The notes beneath the pieces were generated by a model. The model was not told the origin of the DNA, searched no databases, and saw only the letters and a list, made by a program, of their open reading frames with translations. The translations under genes were made by a program, and so were the position numbers. From CAZMVY01 sp964617875 (GTDB lineage Bacteria; Planctomycetota; Phycisphaerae; UBA1845; PWPN01), in assembly GCA_964617875.1 (NCBI GenBank), contig CAZUAI010000058.1, positions 1-33,879 on the forward strand: a stretch of 33,879 bases of DNA, given 5' to 3'. The number at the start of each line of letters is the position of its first letter. Within the stretch, counting starts at the first letter, position 1. Positions 1 to 7,730 of this stretch are shown one piece after another.

Positions 1-3000
1 GCCGTCCGTCATCAACGCGGACCTGGGCGAGGTGGTCGTCGGCCGGGTGGCCGGGACAGCCGCCGGTTGGGTCGCGGCAGGCTGCGTCGTCGCCGCCTGA
101 GCGATCACGAGCGAGGCCAGCTCCTCGCGGAGACGCGCCAGCTCGCCTGTGGGAACGAACGGCTTTGCGCTCGTGACGTCCGGGCCCGGCTGCGTGGTCG
201 TGCTGATCGGGGTATTGAACAGGATCTCCCTCTGGCGAAGGATTTCCTGCGGATCGTCTTCCGGGCGCAGCACGCGAAGCGGCTTCACGTTGGGCGGCAC
301 CGTGAGCACGCCGGTGCCGTAGTGCTGGAGGAATCCGGCCATCCGTGACGGCGGTATCCCCTCCAGCTGCTTGACCAGCAGCATGGTCTTCGGCTGCCAG
401 TTCTTCTCCAGCGTCGTCAGGTAGTTCTCGGCGATCTTCAGCTGCTCCGCCTTGGCCGTGATGACCACCGAATTGGTGTACTTCATCGCGCGGACATCGG
501 GGGCGTCGAAGTAACCGAACTGATCCTCGAGGATCTTCTCGAGCTGGTCGGCGATATCTTCGGCGTCGGCCTTCGCCAGCTGGTAGGTCTTCATGACGCC
601 GCCCTTGACCATCACAACGCCGCTCTCGCCCGTACCCTCCTTCTCCTTCTCGGCCTTCGCGAGCGTCTCCTTCAGGTCGACCAGGTTGTCGACCTGCGGG
701 ATCTTCTCGTAGTCGGCCGCGACGAGGAGCGTGCTGTTCGCCAGGTCGGCGCTGACCGTGATGCCCGAACCCCCGCCACGCCGGCGGCCGCGCGAACCAC
801 GCGAACCGTAGCTGCTCCCGAAACTGTCCCAGTCGTCCGAGCCCGCCCCGACCGAAACGCCCCCGAGCAGACCCTCGATCGTGTCCTGCACGTCGCTCGG
901 ATCGGCATACTTCAACACGTAGGTCTTGAGAACCGGGCCCTCGGGCCGGGCGTCGGAGTCGAGTTGCACCGCGAACTTGATCGCCTCCTCCACCTTCATC
1001 TCCGGCCCGCGGATCAGCAGCGAGTTCGACGACTGGATCGGCGTCACGCTCACCTCGCCCGCCTCCGACGACGCACCGCCGCTCGCGAACGAGGAACCGC
1101 CGTACCCCATTGACGAGCGCCGCCAGAAACTCCGGCTCCGGTAGCTTCCGCCGCCGCCGTGGCCGCTGCGCGAAACGGCGTCCTGCACCACCGGCGCCAG
1201 GTCCTCCGCGCTGCCCTTCTTCAGCTGCAGGATCCGCACGACCTGCTCGCCGCCCTCCGGCGCGATGTCCAGGTCCTTGATGAGCTGCTCGGCCAGCGGA
1301 ATCAGTTCATCCGACGCCGCCACCATCACCCGCTTCCCGTTCGGGTCGCCCTGCACCATCGGCCGGCTCCCGTACGAGTCCCACCGCGAACGCCGACCGC
1401 CCTTGCTCATCTCGACCGTATGCTTGGCCTCCAGGACCGGCTCCAGCGCACTCGCCACGTCCTCCGGGCGGGCGTGCGCCACCGGAAAATAGCGGACGAC
1501 GAACGACGACTCCTTCGGCGAGTTCGTCTTGATCGCGTCGATCTGCTTCTGAATCTTCTCGATCTGGTCCTTCGGAGCCGAGACGAACAGCATGTTCGAC
1601 GCCTCGTCCGCCGTGCAGTCCACCCGCACGCCGCTGCGGTAGTCGCCGCGGAACATCTGCTCGATCGTCCGGGCGATGCCGCCCACGTCCACGCCGGGCA
1701 GGTGCCAGCTTCGCACCTCGTTCGCGCCCGCCGCGTCCGTGTCGATCGTCTTGATCATCTCGCCGATCTTGTCCAGCTTGGCTTTCGGCGCGCGAACGAT
1801 GATCGACCGCTCCGCCTCGGTGATCCTGATGCCGCCCGTCCGCGAACCGCCCGAGAAGCGATAGCCGTACCCGCCTTCCTGGCCGAGGTACAGCGCCTGC
1901 AGCACGGCCATGACCTCGCGCGTCTGCGCGCGCTGCAGCGAGAAGATCCGCTCCTCGTAGCCGCTCTTGGCGTAGTCGGCGTCGATCTGGGCCGCAAGCT
2001 TCTTCGCCTGCTCGAACTTCTCCGGCGGGGCCGCGACGAGAAGCCGGTTGCTCAGCGGCTCGGCGAGGATCCGCACGGAACTCTCCACGTTGCCGTACCG
2101 CCGGCCGAAGCCGTATCCGCCCCCGCCGCCGTCCGACACGTTCAGCAGCTCCTTCAGCCGATCGGCGACGTACTCGGCGTCCGCCCGTTCGAGCGTGATC
2201 TCCTTCAGATCGTCATAGCCGGGCTGGTCGATCTGCCTGATGATGTCCTGCGCGATCCTGTGGCCGTCCTCGGACGCCACCGCGAGGATCGAGTTCGTGC
2301 GTTCGTCCGCGGTGAAGTGCGACGACGGGCCGCCGCCGCGCCGGCCCCCGCCGCGTGACATCGTGGCCTGCTGAAGCATCTGCGCGACGTCCTGGGCCGA
2401 CGCGTGCGTCAGCTTGTACACCTGGCTCCGCGGCTCGACCTCGCTCTGCACGTCGAACTGCTTGATCAAGGCCTCGATTTCCGGCCACTGCTCCTCCGTC
2501 GAGGTCACGAGCAGGATCTTCGTGTCGTCGTCCGCGATGAACCGCGGCAGCGCGCCGCCGCCACCCCCTCCGCCCCCGTACCGTCGGTAGCCGCCGCCGT
2601 ACGAGGAGTATGACGAATAGCCCCCGCCGGAACCGGGCGGGCCGAACTTCTGCTGGAGAATCGTCGCCATGCCCGCCGGCTCGGCGTTCTTGAGCTTGAC
2701 GACGTAGTCCTTGGCATGCTCGTCGCGCTTGACGTCAAGCTGCTTGATGAGCGCCTCCGCCTTGGTCATCTCGTCGGGCTCGCCGCTCAGGACGACCGCC
2801 GTTCCGTTGGGGTCGGCCACCGCCTGCAGGGCCTTGCCGGTCGGCCCGCGGTAGCCGCCGCCGAACTGGCTGCCCATGATCTGACGGATGACCTCGCACA
2901 CCTGGCCCGCGTCCACGTGCGTGACCTGGACGATCCGGTTGTCGCTCGATTGCGCGGGCTTGTCGAACTTCCCGGCCAGTTCCTGGATCCTGGCAAAATC

Positions 3001-4932
3001 CGCATCGACGCACCGCGCGATGAGGACGCCGCGACGGTTGTCCGCGTACAGTTCCGGGCCGTCCGGGTCCTGCACGGTCATCACGGGCATCACGGGCCGC
3101 GGCGGCTGCGGCGGCTGTCCGGGCTGCGGCGGCTGCGGCGGCGGCTGCGGAACCGGCTGCGGCTGCATCACCGGCATGGCGGCCGGCTGCCGCTGCTTCG
3201 CGATCAGCGGCCGGATGAGGTTAATCGCATCATCCGGGCGGATGTACTTCAGCTCGATCTCCCGGATCGTCCGCTTGTCGTCGTCGCGCTTGGCGTCGAT
3301 CCTCTGGAGCGCCTCCTCGATCTTCTTGTGCTTCTCCGGCGAGGCGCGGACAAACAGCTTCTTCGCATCGTCCTGCGGCTGCATGTCCACGTCGTGGGCC
3401 CGCGACTCGCTTGGCGCCGGCGGCATGCCCGGCGCCCCCGGAGGCCGGGGCGCGACGGCCGCCCGTCCCCCGCCCCCACCGCTCGTGTCGATCATCGCGC
3501 GGATGATGTTCATCGCCTCGGACGGCCTCATGTTCTCGACCGGATACACCCGCATCTCGCGCGGGTCCTTCTGCGCCAGCTGTTCGAGGTCCGTCGCGTG
3601 CTTGAGAGCCTGCTCGAGGAAGAACACCGGGCCCGTCATCGAAACCTGCGACGAACCCGCGACGGTGCCCACGCGAACCGTGTTGTCCGGCAGCCGGTCC
3701 AGCACGTGCTGAACCAGGTCGGGCGGCGAGGCGTACCGGCACTCGAACGTCAGGCCCGCGACCTCCCACGCCGGCAACTGCGCCTGCCGGTACGACTCCA
3801 CGGAACCGTAGTACCGGTCCTGCGGAATGTGCCGATGCCAGTCCGTCAGCTTCTTCAGAACGAGGTGCTTGTTCTGCCGGATCGCCCAGTACTGCTGCTG
3901 CGACAGAATGAGGTTGAACTCGTTCATCGCCTGGTCGAAATCCATCACCTCGGCGCTGCGCTGCGAAACATTCTTCGCCCCCTGGATGACCTCGACGCCG
4001 ACCGGAATCAGCCCGCTCATCCGGCCGAAGTCCTCGCAGCACTGCGCAAGCGGCGTATCCTGCCACGTGAAGAAATACGTTCGCTTCTCCGGCGGGATCT
4101 TCCAGCGGTCTTTCTCCTTGCCGACCTCGGAGCCCGGTGCCGCGGCAACCGGCGGCGGGCTCGGCGGCGAGGGCGGCAGACCCGCCGGCTGCGTCGTGGG
4201 CATCGGCGGTGCGCCGGCCGCGGCGACCGGCGGTGTCGCCGGGGCAGCCGGCCGGGTCGTCACGGGTGTCGGGAGCGGCGGGTGCGAGGAGGTCGGCGTC
4301 ACCGGCGGCGCAACCGCGGCCGGCGCCGTCGTCCCGGCGCCCGGCGGACGCAGTTGCGAAAACACGGACGGCAGAGTCTGGGCCAGCTTCGTTGCGACCG
4401 ACTGCTTAACGCGCTCCTTCAGCTTCCGGAGATCCTCGTCCTCGATCTTCGGCAGCCTCTCCGCACTCCCGCCCCGCAGGAGGTCCTCCGGACTCGGTCG
4501 GGTGGAGGGCCCCGGCATCACGGGTGCCGCCGGAATCGGCGGAGAAGTCGGGGCAACGCCCGGAGCCGGCGGCGCGGCAGGCGGCGAAACGGACGGCGCG
4601 GGGGGAGGTGTCTCCGGCCTCGCCGGCCGGGTCGTCGGCGGGTGAACCGACGGCTGCGTGCCGGCGGCCGGGCCATGGCGATCCCGCGCGCGGGAAGAAC
4701 GCTTCGCCGGTGCGGCTTTCGCGGGGGCCGTGGTGGCGGCACGCTCGGCCGTCCTGGCCTCCATCGCCTTCATCATGCGCATCATCTCTTCCTTCTGCTG
4801 CTCGACGGACTTGTCCCCAAGGGACTCGACGATCTCCTGATCGTCTGCCGCCATCGCGGAAGGCGACGTCATCACCCACGCCAGCGCAACCCCCAAACCC
4901 GTGCAGACGCCGATCAGCATCCGATGGGCCAT
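1..4932 (-). CDS. Giant GspD-like protein with tandem secretin N1 modules (3' end outside window)
   Basis: Only the first 1644 codons are visible; the frame is open to the left edge. A signal peptide (residues 1-28, ending S-A-M-A-A) precedes a Met/Glu-rich helix and a long Pro/Ala/Thr-rich linker (about 70-280). An N0/STN-like domain follows (about 285-380). Then come about 12 clear repeats of the secretin N1 fold (about 455-1515), each with a V-Y-x-L strand, a helix near x-D-V-x-x-x-L, a Gly/Ser/Tyr/Arg-rich loop, a T-N-S-I-L-V-type strand and a closing I-x-x-L-D helix. Examples start near 458, 553, 665, 742, 835, 993, 1145, 1331 and 1447. No C-terminal secretin barrel is reached, so whether it forms a pore is unknown. 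The start at 4932 has GGAGG six bases upstream; an in-frame ATG at 4995 would put 21 charged residues before the signal peptide. It is the last visible gene of the secretion operon, 10-73 bp after its neighbour. The family call is firm; the exact role is inferred. Confidence 0.85.
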   Translation of the reverse strand, partial: MAHRMLIGVCTGLGVALAWVMTSPSAMAADDQEIVESLGDKSVEQQKEEMMRMMKAMEARTAERAATTAPAKAAPAKRSSRARDRHGPAAGTQPSVHPPTTRPARPETPPPAPSVSPPAAPPAPGVAPTSPPIPAAPVMPGPSTRPSPEDLLRGGSAERLPKIEDEDLRKLKERVKQSVATKLAQTLPSVFSQLRPPGAGTTAPAAVAPPVTPTSSHPPLPTPVTTRPAAPATPPVAAAGAPPMPTTQPAGLPPSPPSPPPVAAAPGSEVGKEKDRWKIPPEKRTYFFTWQDTPLAQCCEDFGRMSGLIPVGVEVIQGAKNVSQRSAEVMDFDQAMNEFNLILSQQQYWAIRQNKHLVLKKLTDWHRHIPQDRYYGSVESYRQAQLPAWEVAGLTFECRYASPPDLVQHVLDRLPDNTVRVGTVAGSSQVSMTGPVFFLEQALKHATDLEQLAQKDPREMRVYPVENMRPSEAMNIIRAMIDTSGGGGGRAAVAPRPPGAPGMPPAPSESRAHDVDMQPQDDAKKLFVRASPEKHKKIEEALQRIDAKRDDDKRTIREIELKYIRPDDAINLIRPLIAKQRQPAAMPVMQPQPVPQPPPQPPQPGQPPQPPRPVMPVMTVQDPDGPELYADNRRGVLIARCVDADFARIQELAGKFDKPAQSSDNRIVQVTHVDAGQVCEVIRQIMGSQFGGGYRGPTGKALQAVADPNGTAVVLSGEPDEMTKAEALIKQLDVKRDEHAKDYVVKLKNAEPAGMATILQQKFGPPGSGGGYSSYSSYGGGYRRYGGGGGGGGALPRFIADDDTKILLVTSTEEQWPEIEALIKQFDVQSEVEPRSQVYKLTHASAQDVAQMLQQATMSRGGGRRGGGPSSHFTADERTNSILAVASEDGHRIAQDIIRQIDQPGYDDLKEITLERADAEYVADRLKELLNVSDGGGGGYGFGRRYGNVESSVRILAEPLSNRLLVAAPPEKFEQAKKLAAQIDADYAKSGYEERIFSLQRAQTREVMAVLQALYLGQEGGYGYRFSGGSRTGGIRITEAERSIIVRAPKAKLDKIGEMIKTIDTDAAGANEVRSWHLPGVDVGGIARTIEQMFRGDYRSGVRVDCTADEASNMLFVSAPKDQIEKIQKQIDAIKTNSPKESSFVVRYFPVAHARPEDVASALEPVLEAKHTVEMSKGGRRSRWDSYGSRPMVQGDPNGKRVMVAASDELIPLAEQLIKDLDIAPEGGEQVVRILQLKKGSAEDLAPVVQDAVSRSGHGGGGSYRSRSFWRRSSMGYGGSSFASGGASSEAGEVSVTPIQSSNSLLIRGPEMKVEEAIKFAVQLDSDARPEGPVLKTYVLKYADPSDVQDTIEGLLGGVSVGAGSDDWDSFGSSYGSRGSRGRRRGGGSGITVSADLANSTLLVAADYEKIPQVDNLVDLKETLAKAEKEKEGTGESGVVMVKGGVMKTYQLAKADAEDIADQLEKILEDQFGYFDAPDVRAMKYTNSVVITAKAEQLKIAENYLTTLEKNWQPKTMLLVKQLEGIPPSRMAGFLQHYGTGVLTVPPNVKPLRVLRPEDDPQEILRQREILFNTPISTTTQPGPDVTSAKPFVPTGELARLREELASLVIAQAATTQPAATQPAAVPATRPTTTSPRSALMTDG

Positions 4933-5005
4933 TGGTAGTCCTCCGCGCCTCTTGCGCTCCACCGAGTTGTCGTATTCGTCCAGGCTCATTCGCATGATTC
5001 CACTC

Positions 5006-6130
5006 TTAACTGCCGGAACCCTTCCCTGACGCCGACTCCGACCGGCCGGCCTGCTGCATCCGCGAGATCACGTGCAGCACCTCGTGCAGCACCACCGGCG
5101 GTATATGATCCGCCGGAACATTCTCCGTCAGGACCGTCATTTCGCTCATCAACTTGCCCAACGGGTAAAAGTTCTTCTCGGCCTCCTGGGCCCCCTCCGG
5201 CTTGTACACGACCACGGCCCCGTCGGGATGCACATAGACGAGCGTGCCCCCGTCGAACTCGTCGCCAACCTTGTACACGCGCCGTTTCTTGGCCCCGTCG
5301 GTCACGACCACTTCCTGCGTGTCCGGCGTGCTGAGCAGAGCCGTGATCCGCGTCGAGGTGAAGCCGGGGTCGCGCTTCCGCGCCGGCGGCGGCGGGGCCG
5401 CGGCCACGGGAGGCGGCGGCGCCGCCTGGGTCGCGGGCGGAGGCGGCGGCGGATCGACCCGGGTCACCACCGGCGGCTCCTTGTACGGCTCGAAGAGGTT
5501 CTTCTCGACGATCGCCATGTAGGCCTTGGGATCCTCACTGGCCCGCAGGACTTCCTTCCGCTTCCCCTCGGCCAGCTCGGCCGTGACCACCTGCGGCACC
5601 AGTTTCTGATACGCCAGCACGACCGTCTCCGCCTTGAGCGACACCCGCAGCTTGCCCTGCTGCTTGCCCGTCAACGGCAGGAGCGTCACCATCCGGAGCC
5701 GAACCATGAACGGCTGGTTGTGCAGGTCCCGCACGAACGGCACGATCTGCGCCAACGTGCCCTCGGCGTCGACCGTGCAGTTCAGCAACGTGAACGGCCC
5801 GGTCGAAGACCCCGCCTCGCTCGGTCGCACCGACACGTTCTCCAGTCCGTGCCGGTGCGACAACGCATCCAGCTCGTTGATGAAGCGCGTGCGGGCCGTG
5901 GGCACGTCCGACGCCAGCGTCTCCCGCGCCAGCCTCTCCCAGCGCTCCTTCTGGATCTTCACCAGGTGCCGCTGGCCCTCGAGGTTCTGCAGTTCGCTCT
6001 TCTTGCGCGTGATGTCCTGGTCCCATCTCCGGAACCGCTCGATGACCTGCTCGCGAACGACCTTCAGGCCGATGCCGAGGCCGAGGGTGCCCACAACCAG
6101 GAACAGCAGTATCTTTTCGCGGCGATTCAT
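5006..6130 (-). CDS. Inner-membrane type II secretion protein: GspM/PilO-like half joined to GspC/PilP-like half
   Basis: The protein has 374 residues. The N-terminal half looks like GspM/PilO: a short cytoplasmic start, one membrane helix (about 6-25), a charged coiled coil (about 28-70) and a ferredoxin-like region (about 85-175). The second half opens with N-L-F-E-P-Y (211-216), resembling the N-L-F segment near the GspC/PilP periplasmic region. It continues through a Pro/Ala linker (about 224-250) into a small beta domain (about 259-327) with V-Y-K-V-G-D-E-F and L-V-Y-V-H-P-D-G-A-V-V-V, the pattern of the GspC homology region or PilP. In T2SS the GspC homology region contacts the secretin N0 domain and GspM pairs with GspL; having both in one chain would link platform and secretin directly. 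The gene lies 10 bp after the gspL-like gene. The PilO-like half is the more certain; the GspC-like assignment rests on motif reading. Confidence 0.72.
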   Translation of the reverse strand: MNRREKILLFLVVGTLGLGIGLKVVREQVIERFRRWDQDITRKKSELQNLEGQRHLVKIQKERWERLARETLASDVPTARTRFINELDALSHRHGLENVSVRPSEAGSSTGPFTLLNCTVDAEGTLAQIVPFVRDLHNQPFMVRLRMVTLLPLTGKQQGKLRVSLKAETVVLAYQKLVPQVVTAELAEGKRKEVLRASEDPKAYMAIVEKNLFEPYKEPPVVTRVDPPPPPPATQAAPPPPVAAAPPPPARKRDPGFTSTRITALLSTPDTQEVVVTDGAKKRRVYKVGDEFDGGTLVYVHPDGAVVVYKPEGAQEAEKNFYPLGKLMSEMTVLTENVPADHIPPVVLHEVLHVISRMQQAGRSESASGKGSGS

Positions 6131-6140
6131 CGTCGCTCCG

Positions 6141-7730
6141 TCATCTCTTCCCGCTCTTCTGCGTCACCGGCTTCGGCGCCATCGTCTCGAGCTGCACGCG
6201 GATGTTCGTCTGCTCCTTGTACTTCGGCTCCTTCGTCGGCGTCCGGGCGCCGGGCGTCACGATGTACCGCGGCGCCCCCTTGTCCGTCTTCAGGCCCGCG
6301 AGCGAATCGCAGATCCGCTCGATGACCTTGCCGTCGGCCGCCACCAGCTCCAGCGAAATCTCTCCCCCGTCCGTGATCCTCAGTTCGCGAAGGTACGCTT
6401 CCTTGTTCGTGGGCAGCGTCGTCGCAACCACCCGCAACTCGTCCAGCCACGTGATCTTCCGCTGCCGCCAGGCCTCCGTGGCGTCGACCCGCGCATTGAA
6501 CTCGCGGATATCCTTCAGTTCCTCTTCGCCCGCCTTCAGACGCCGGTCAAGTTCGTTGATCGTCTTGATCCTGGAGTGCATCTTCAGCCCCACGGCCGTC
6601 CCCGTCGCCAGCAGCACCACGCCCACCAGGGCCGCGATGGCCGGCACGCGGCGCATCTGCTCCCGCCGCTTGTCCACCGGCTGCTTGGGATGCACGAAAT
6701 CGAAATGGGCCGTCCCCGAATACACCGACCCCCACGCCAGCCCCAGAACCGCGCCGAAGCCGCTCCAGGCCACCTCCGTGCGACGCCCCAGACCGCGAAT
6801 CAGCGACTCGCCGGGCCGGTAGATCGACGTCGGCGACTCGAACCGTTTCGCCATCGCCTCGGAAAGATCGTTCTCGATCCCGCAGGCCCCCGCCACGACG
6901 ACCCGGTCGATCGTCGCCGCCGGATCGCTCGCGCGGTACGCCGCCAGCGTCCGGGTCACTTCGACGAGCAACTCATCGACGGCCGAGTTCGCACGATCCG
7001 TCGTGTCGAGGAACGGGATCACGCCCGCGTCGGCCCCGGCCGGCGAAGGCTCCGCCGCCGTCTCGGACGCGCCCGGCGCCACACGCACCGCCACCGCCGC
7101 CGCACGCGAGAACACGAGACGCCCGTCGCGGACCACGTCGATCTCGGTCATCGCCGGACCGACATCGACGACCAGAACGCGCCCCTTCTGGCCGGCCGCA
7201 TCCCGCGTCATCGCCACCGCGTTCGCGTACGGCCGGAGCCCCAGACGGTCAAGCGTCAACCCGGCCACGTCCGCGACGGCCTTGTAGTACTCGACCACAT
7301 GGTTGCGCACGGCGGCCACGAGCACGTCCATCCCGCCGCCTTCGCCGCCTTCCTTGCGCATGACGGCAAAATCGACCGACGCCTGATCCAGCGTAAAGGG
7401 CAGTTCCTTCGAGACCTGGAAACGCACCATGCTGGCCAGCTCGTCGTCCGCCGTGCGAGGCAGCGTCAGGGGGTTGAGCACCGCATCCTGCCGCGGCACG
7501 CACATGACGACGCGATCGGCGCGGAGCCCCTTCTGCCGCAGCGCGGCCTTGAGGAACGCCCCGAACGAGCCGGCCTGCCCCACCTCGACGTCCGGCGGCA
7601 CGGGCACCTCCGCCACGCCCACGATGCGCGCATCGCCCTTGCCCACCGCCGCCACGACGATGCGGAGGTTCCTCGCGTCCCAGTCGAGACAGAGAACCCG
7701 TCGGCCGCTAAGACCCGCCAGAAGTCCCAT
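6141..7730 (-). CDS. gspL: GspL-like (PilM-PilN-like) assembly platform protein
   Basis: The protein has 529 residues. The N-terminal 345 are a PilM/GspL actin-like cytoplasmic domain: a first phosphate-type strand (V-L-C-L-D-W-D, 12-18), the PilM-like stretch M-V-R-F-Q-V-S-K-E-L-P-F (101-112), a second strand V-L-V-V-D-V-G-P (185-192) and R-V-V-V-A-G-A-C-G (276-284). One membrane helix (about 362-383), a coiled coil (about 385-410) and a PilN-like periplasmic domain (to about 515) follow. In T2SS this protein recruits the GspE ATPase to the membrane. I chose the ATG at 7730 because the PilM homology begins there; it overlaps the end of gspK by 23 bp, which suggests translational coupling. 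The open frame reaches back to 7859, but those 43 residues are Arg/Ser-rich and lie wholly within gspK. Confidence 0.82.
   Translation of the reverse strand: MGLLAGLSGRRVLCLDWDARNLRIVVAAVGKGDARIVGVAEVPVPPDVEVGQAGSFGAFLKAALRQKGLRADRVVMCVPRQDAVLNPLTLPRTADDELASMVRFQVSKELPFTLDQASVDFAVMRKEGGEGGGMDVLVAAVRNHVVEYYKAVADVAGLTLDRLGLRPYANAVAMTRDAAGQKGRVLVVDVGPAMTEIDVVRDGRLVFSRAAAVAVRVAPGASETAAEPSPAGADAGVIPFLDTTDRANSAVDELLVEVTRTLAAYRASDPAATIDRVVVAGACGIENDLSEAMAKRFESPTSIYRPGESLIRGLGRRTEVAWSGFGAVLGLAWGSVYSGTAHFDFVHPKQPVDKRREQMRRVPAIAALVGVVLLATGTAVGLKMHSRIKTINELDRRLKAGEEELKDIREFNARVDATEAWRQRKITWLDELRVVATTLPTNKEAYLRELRITDGGEISLELVAADGKVIERICDSLAGLKTDKGAPRYIVTPGARTPTKEPKYKEQTNIRVQLETMAPKPVTQKSGKR

Noticed and set aside
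2716..4938. A 740-codon plus-strand open frame
   Set aside because: It is antisense to the giant secretin-like gene, whose repeats are coherent in the minus frame. The plus product is Arg/Leu/His-rich and lacks a ribosome site.
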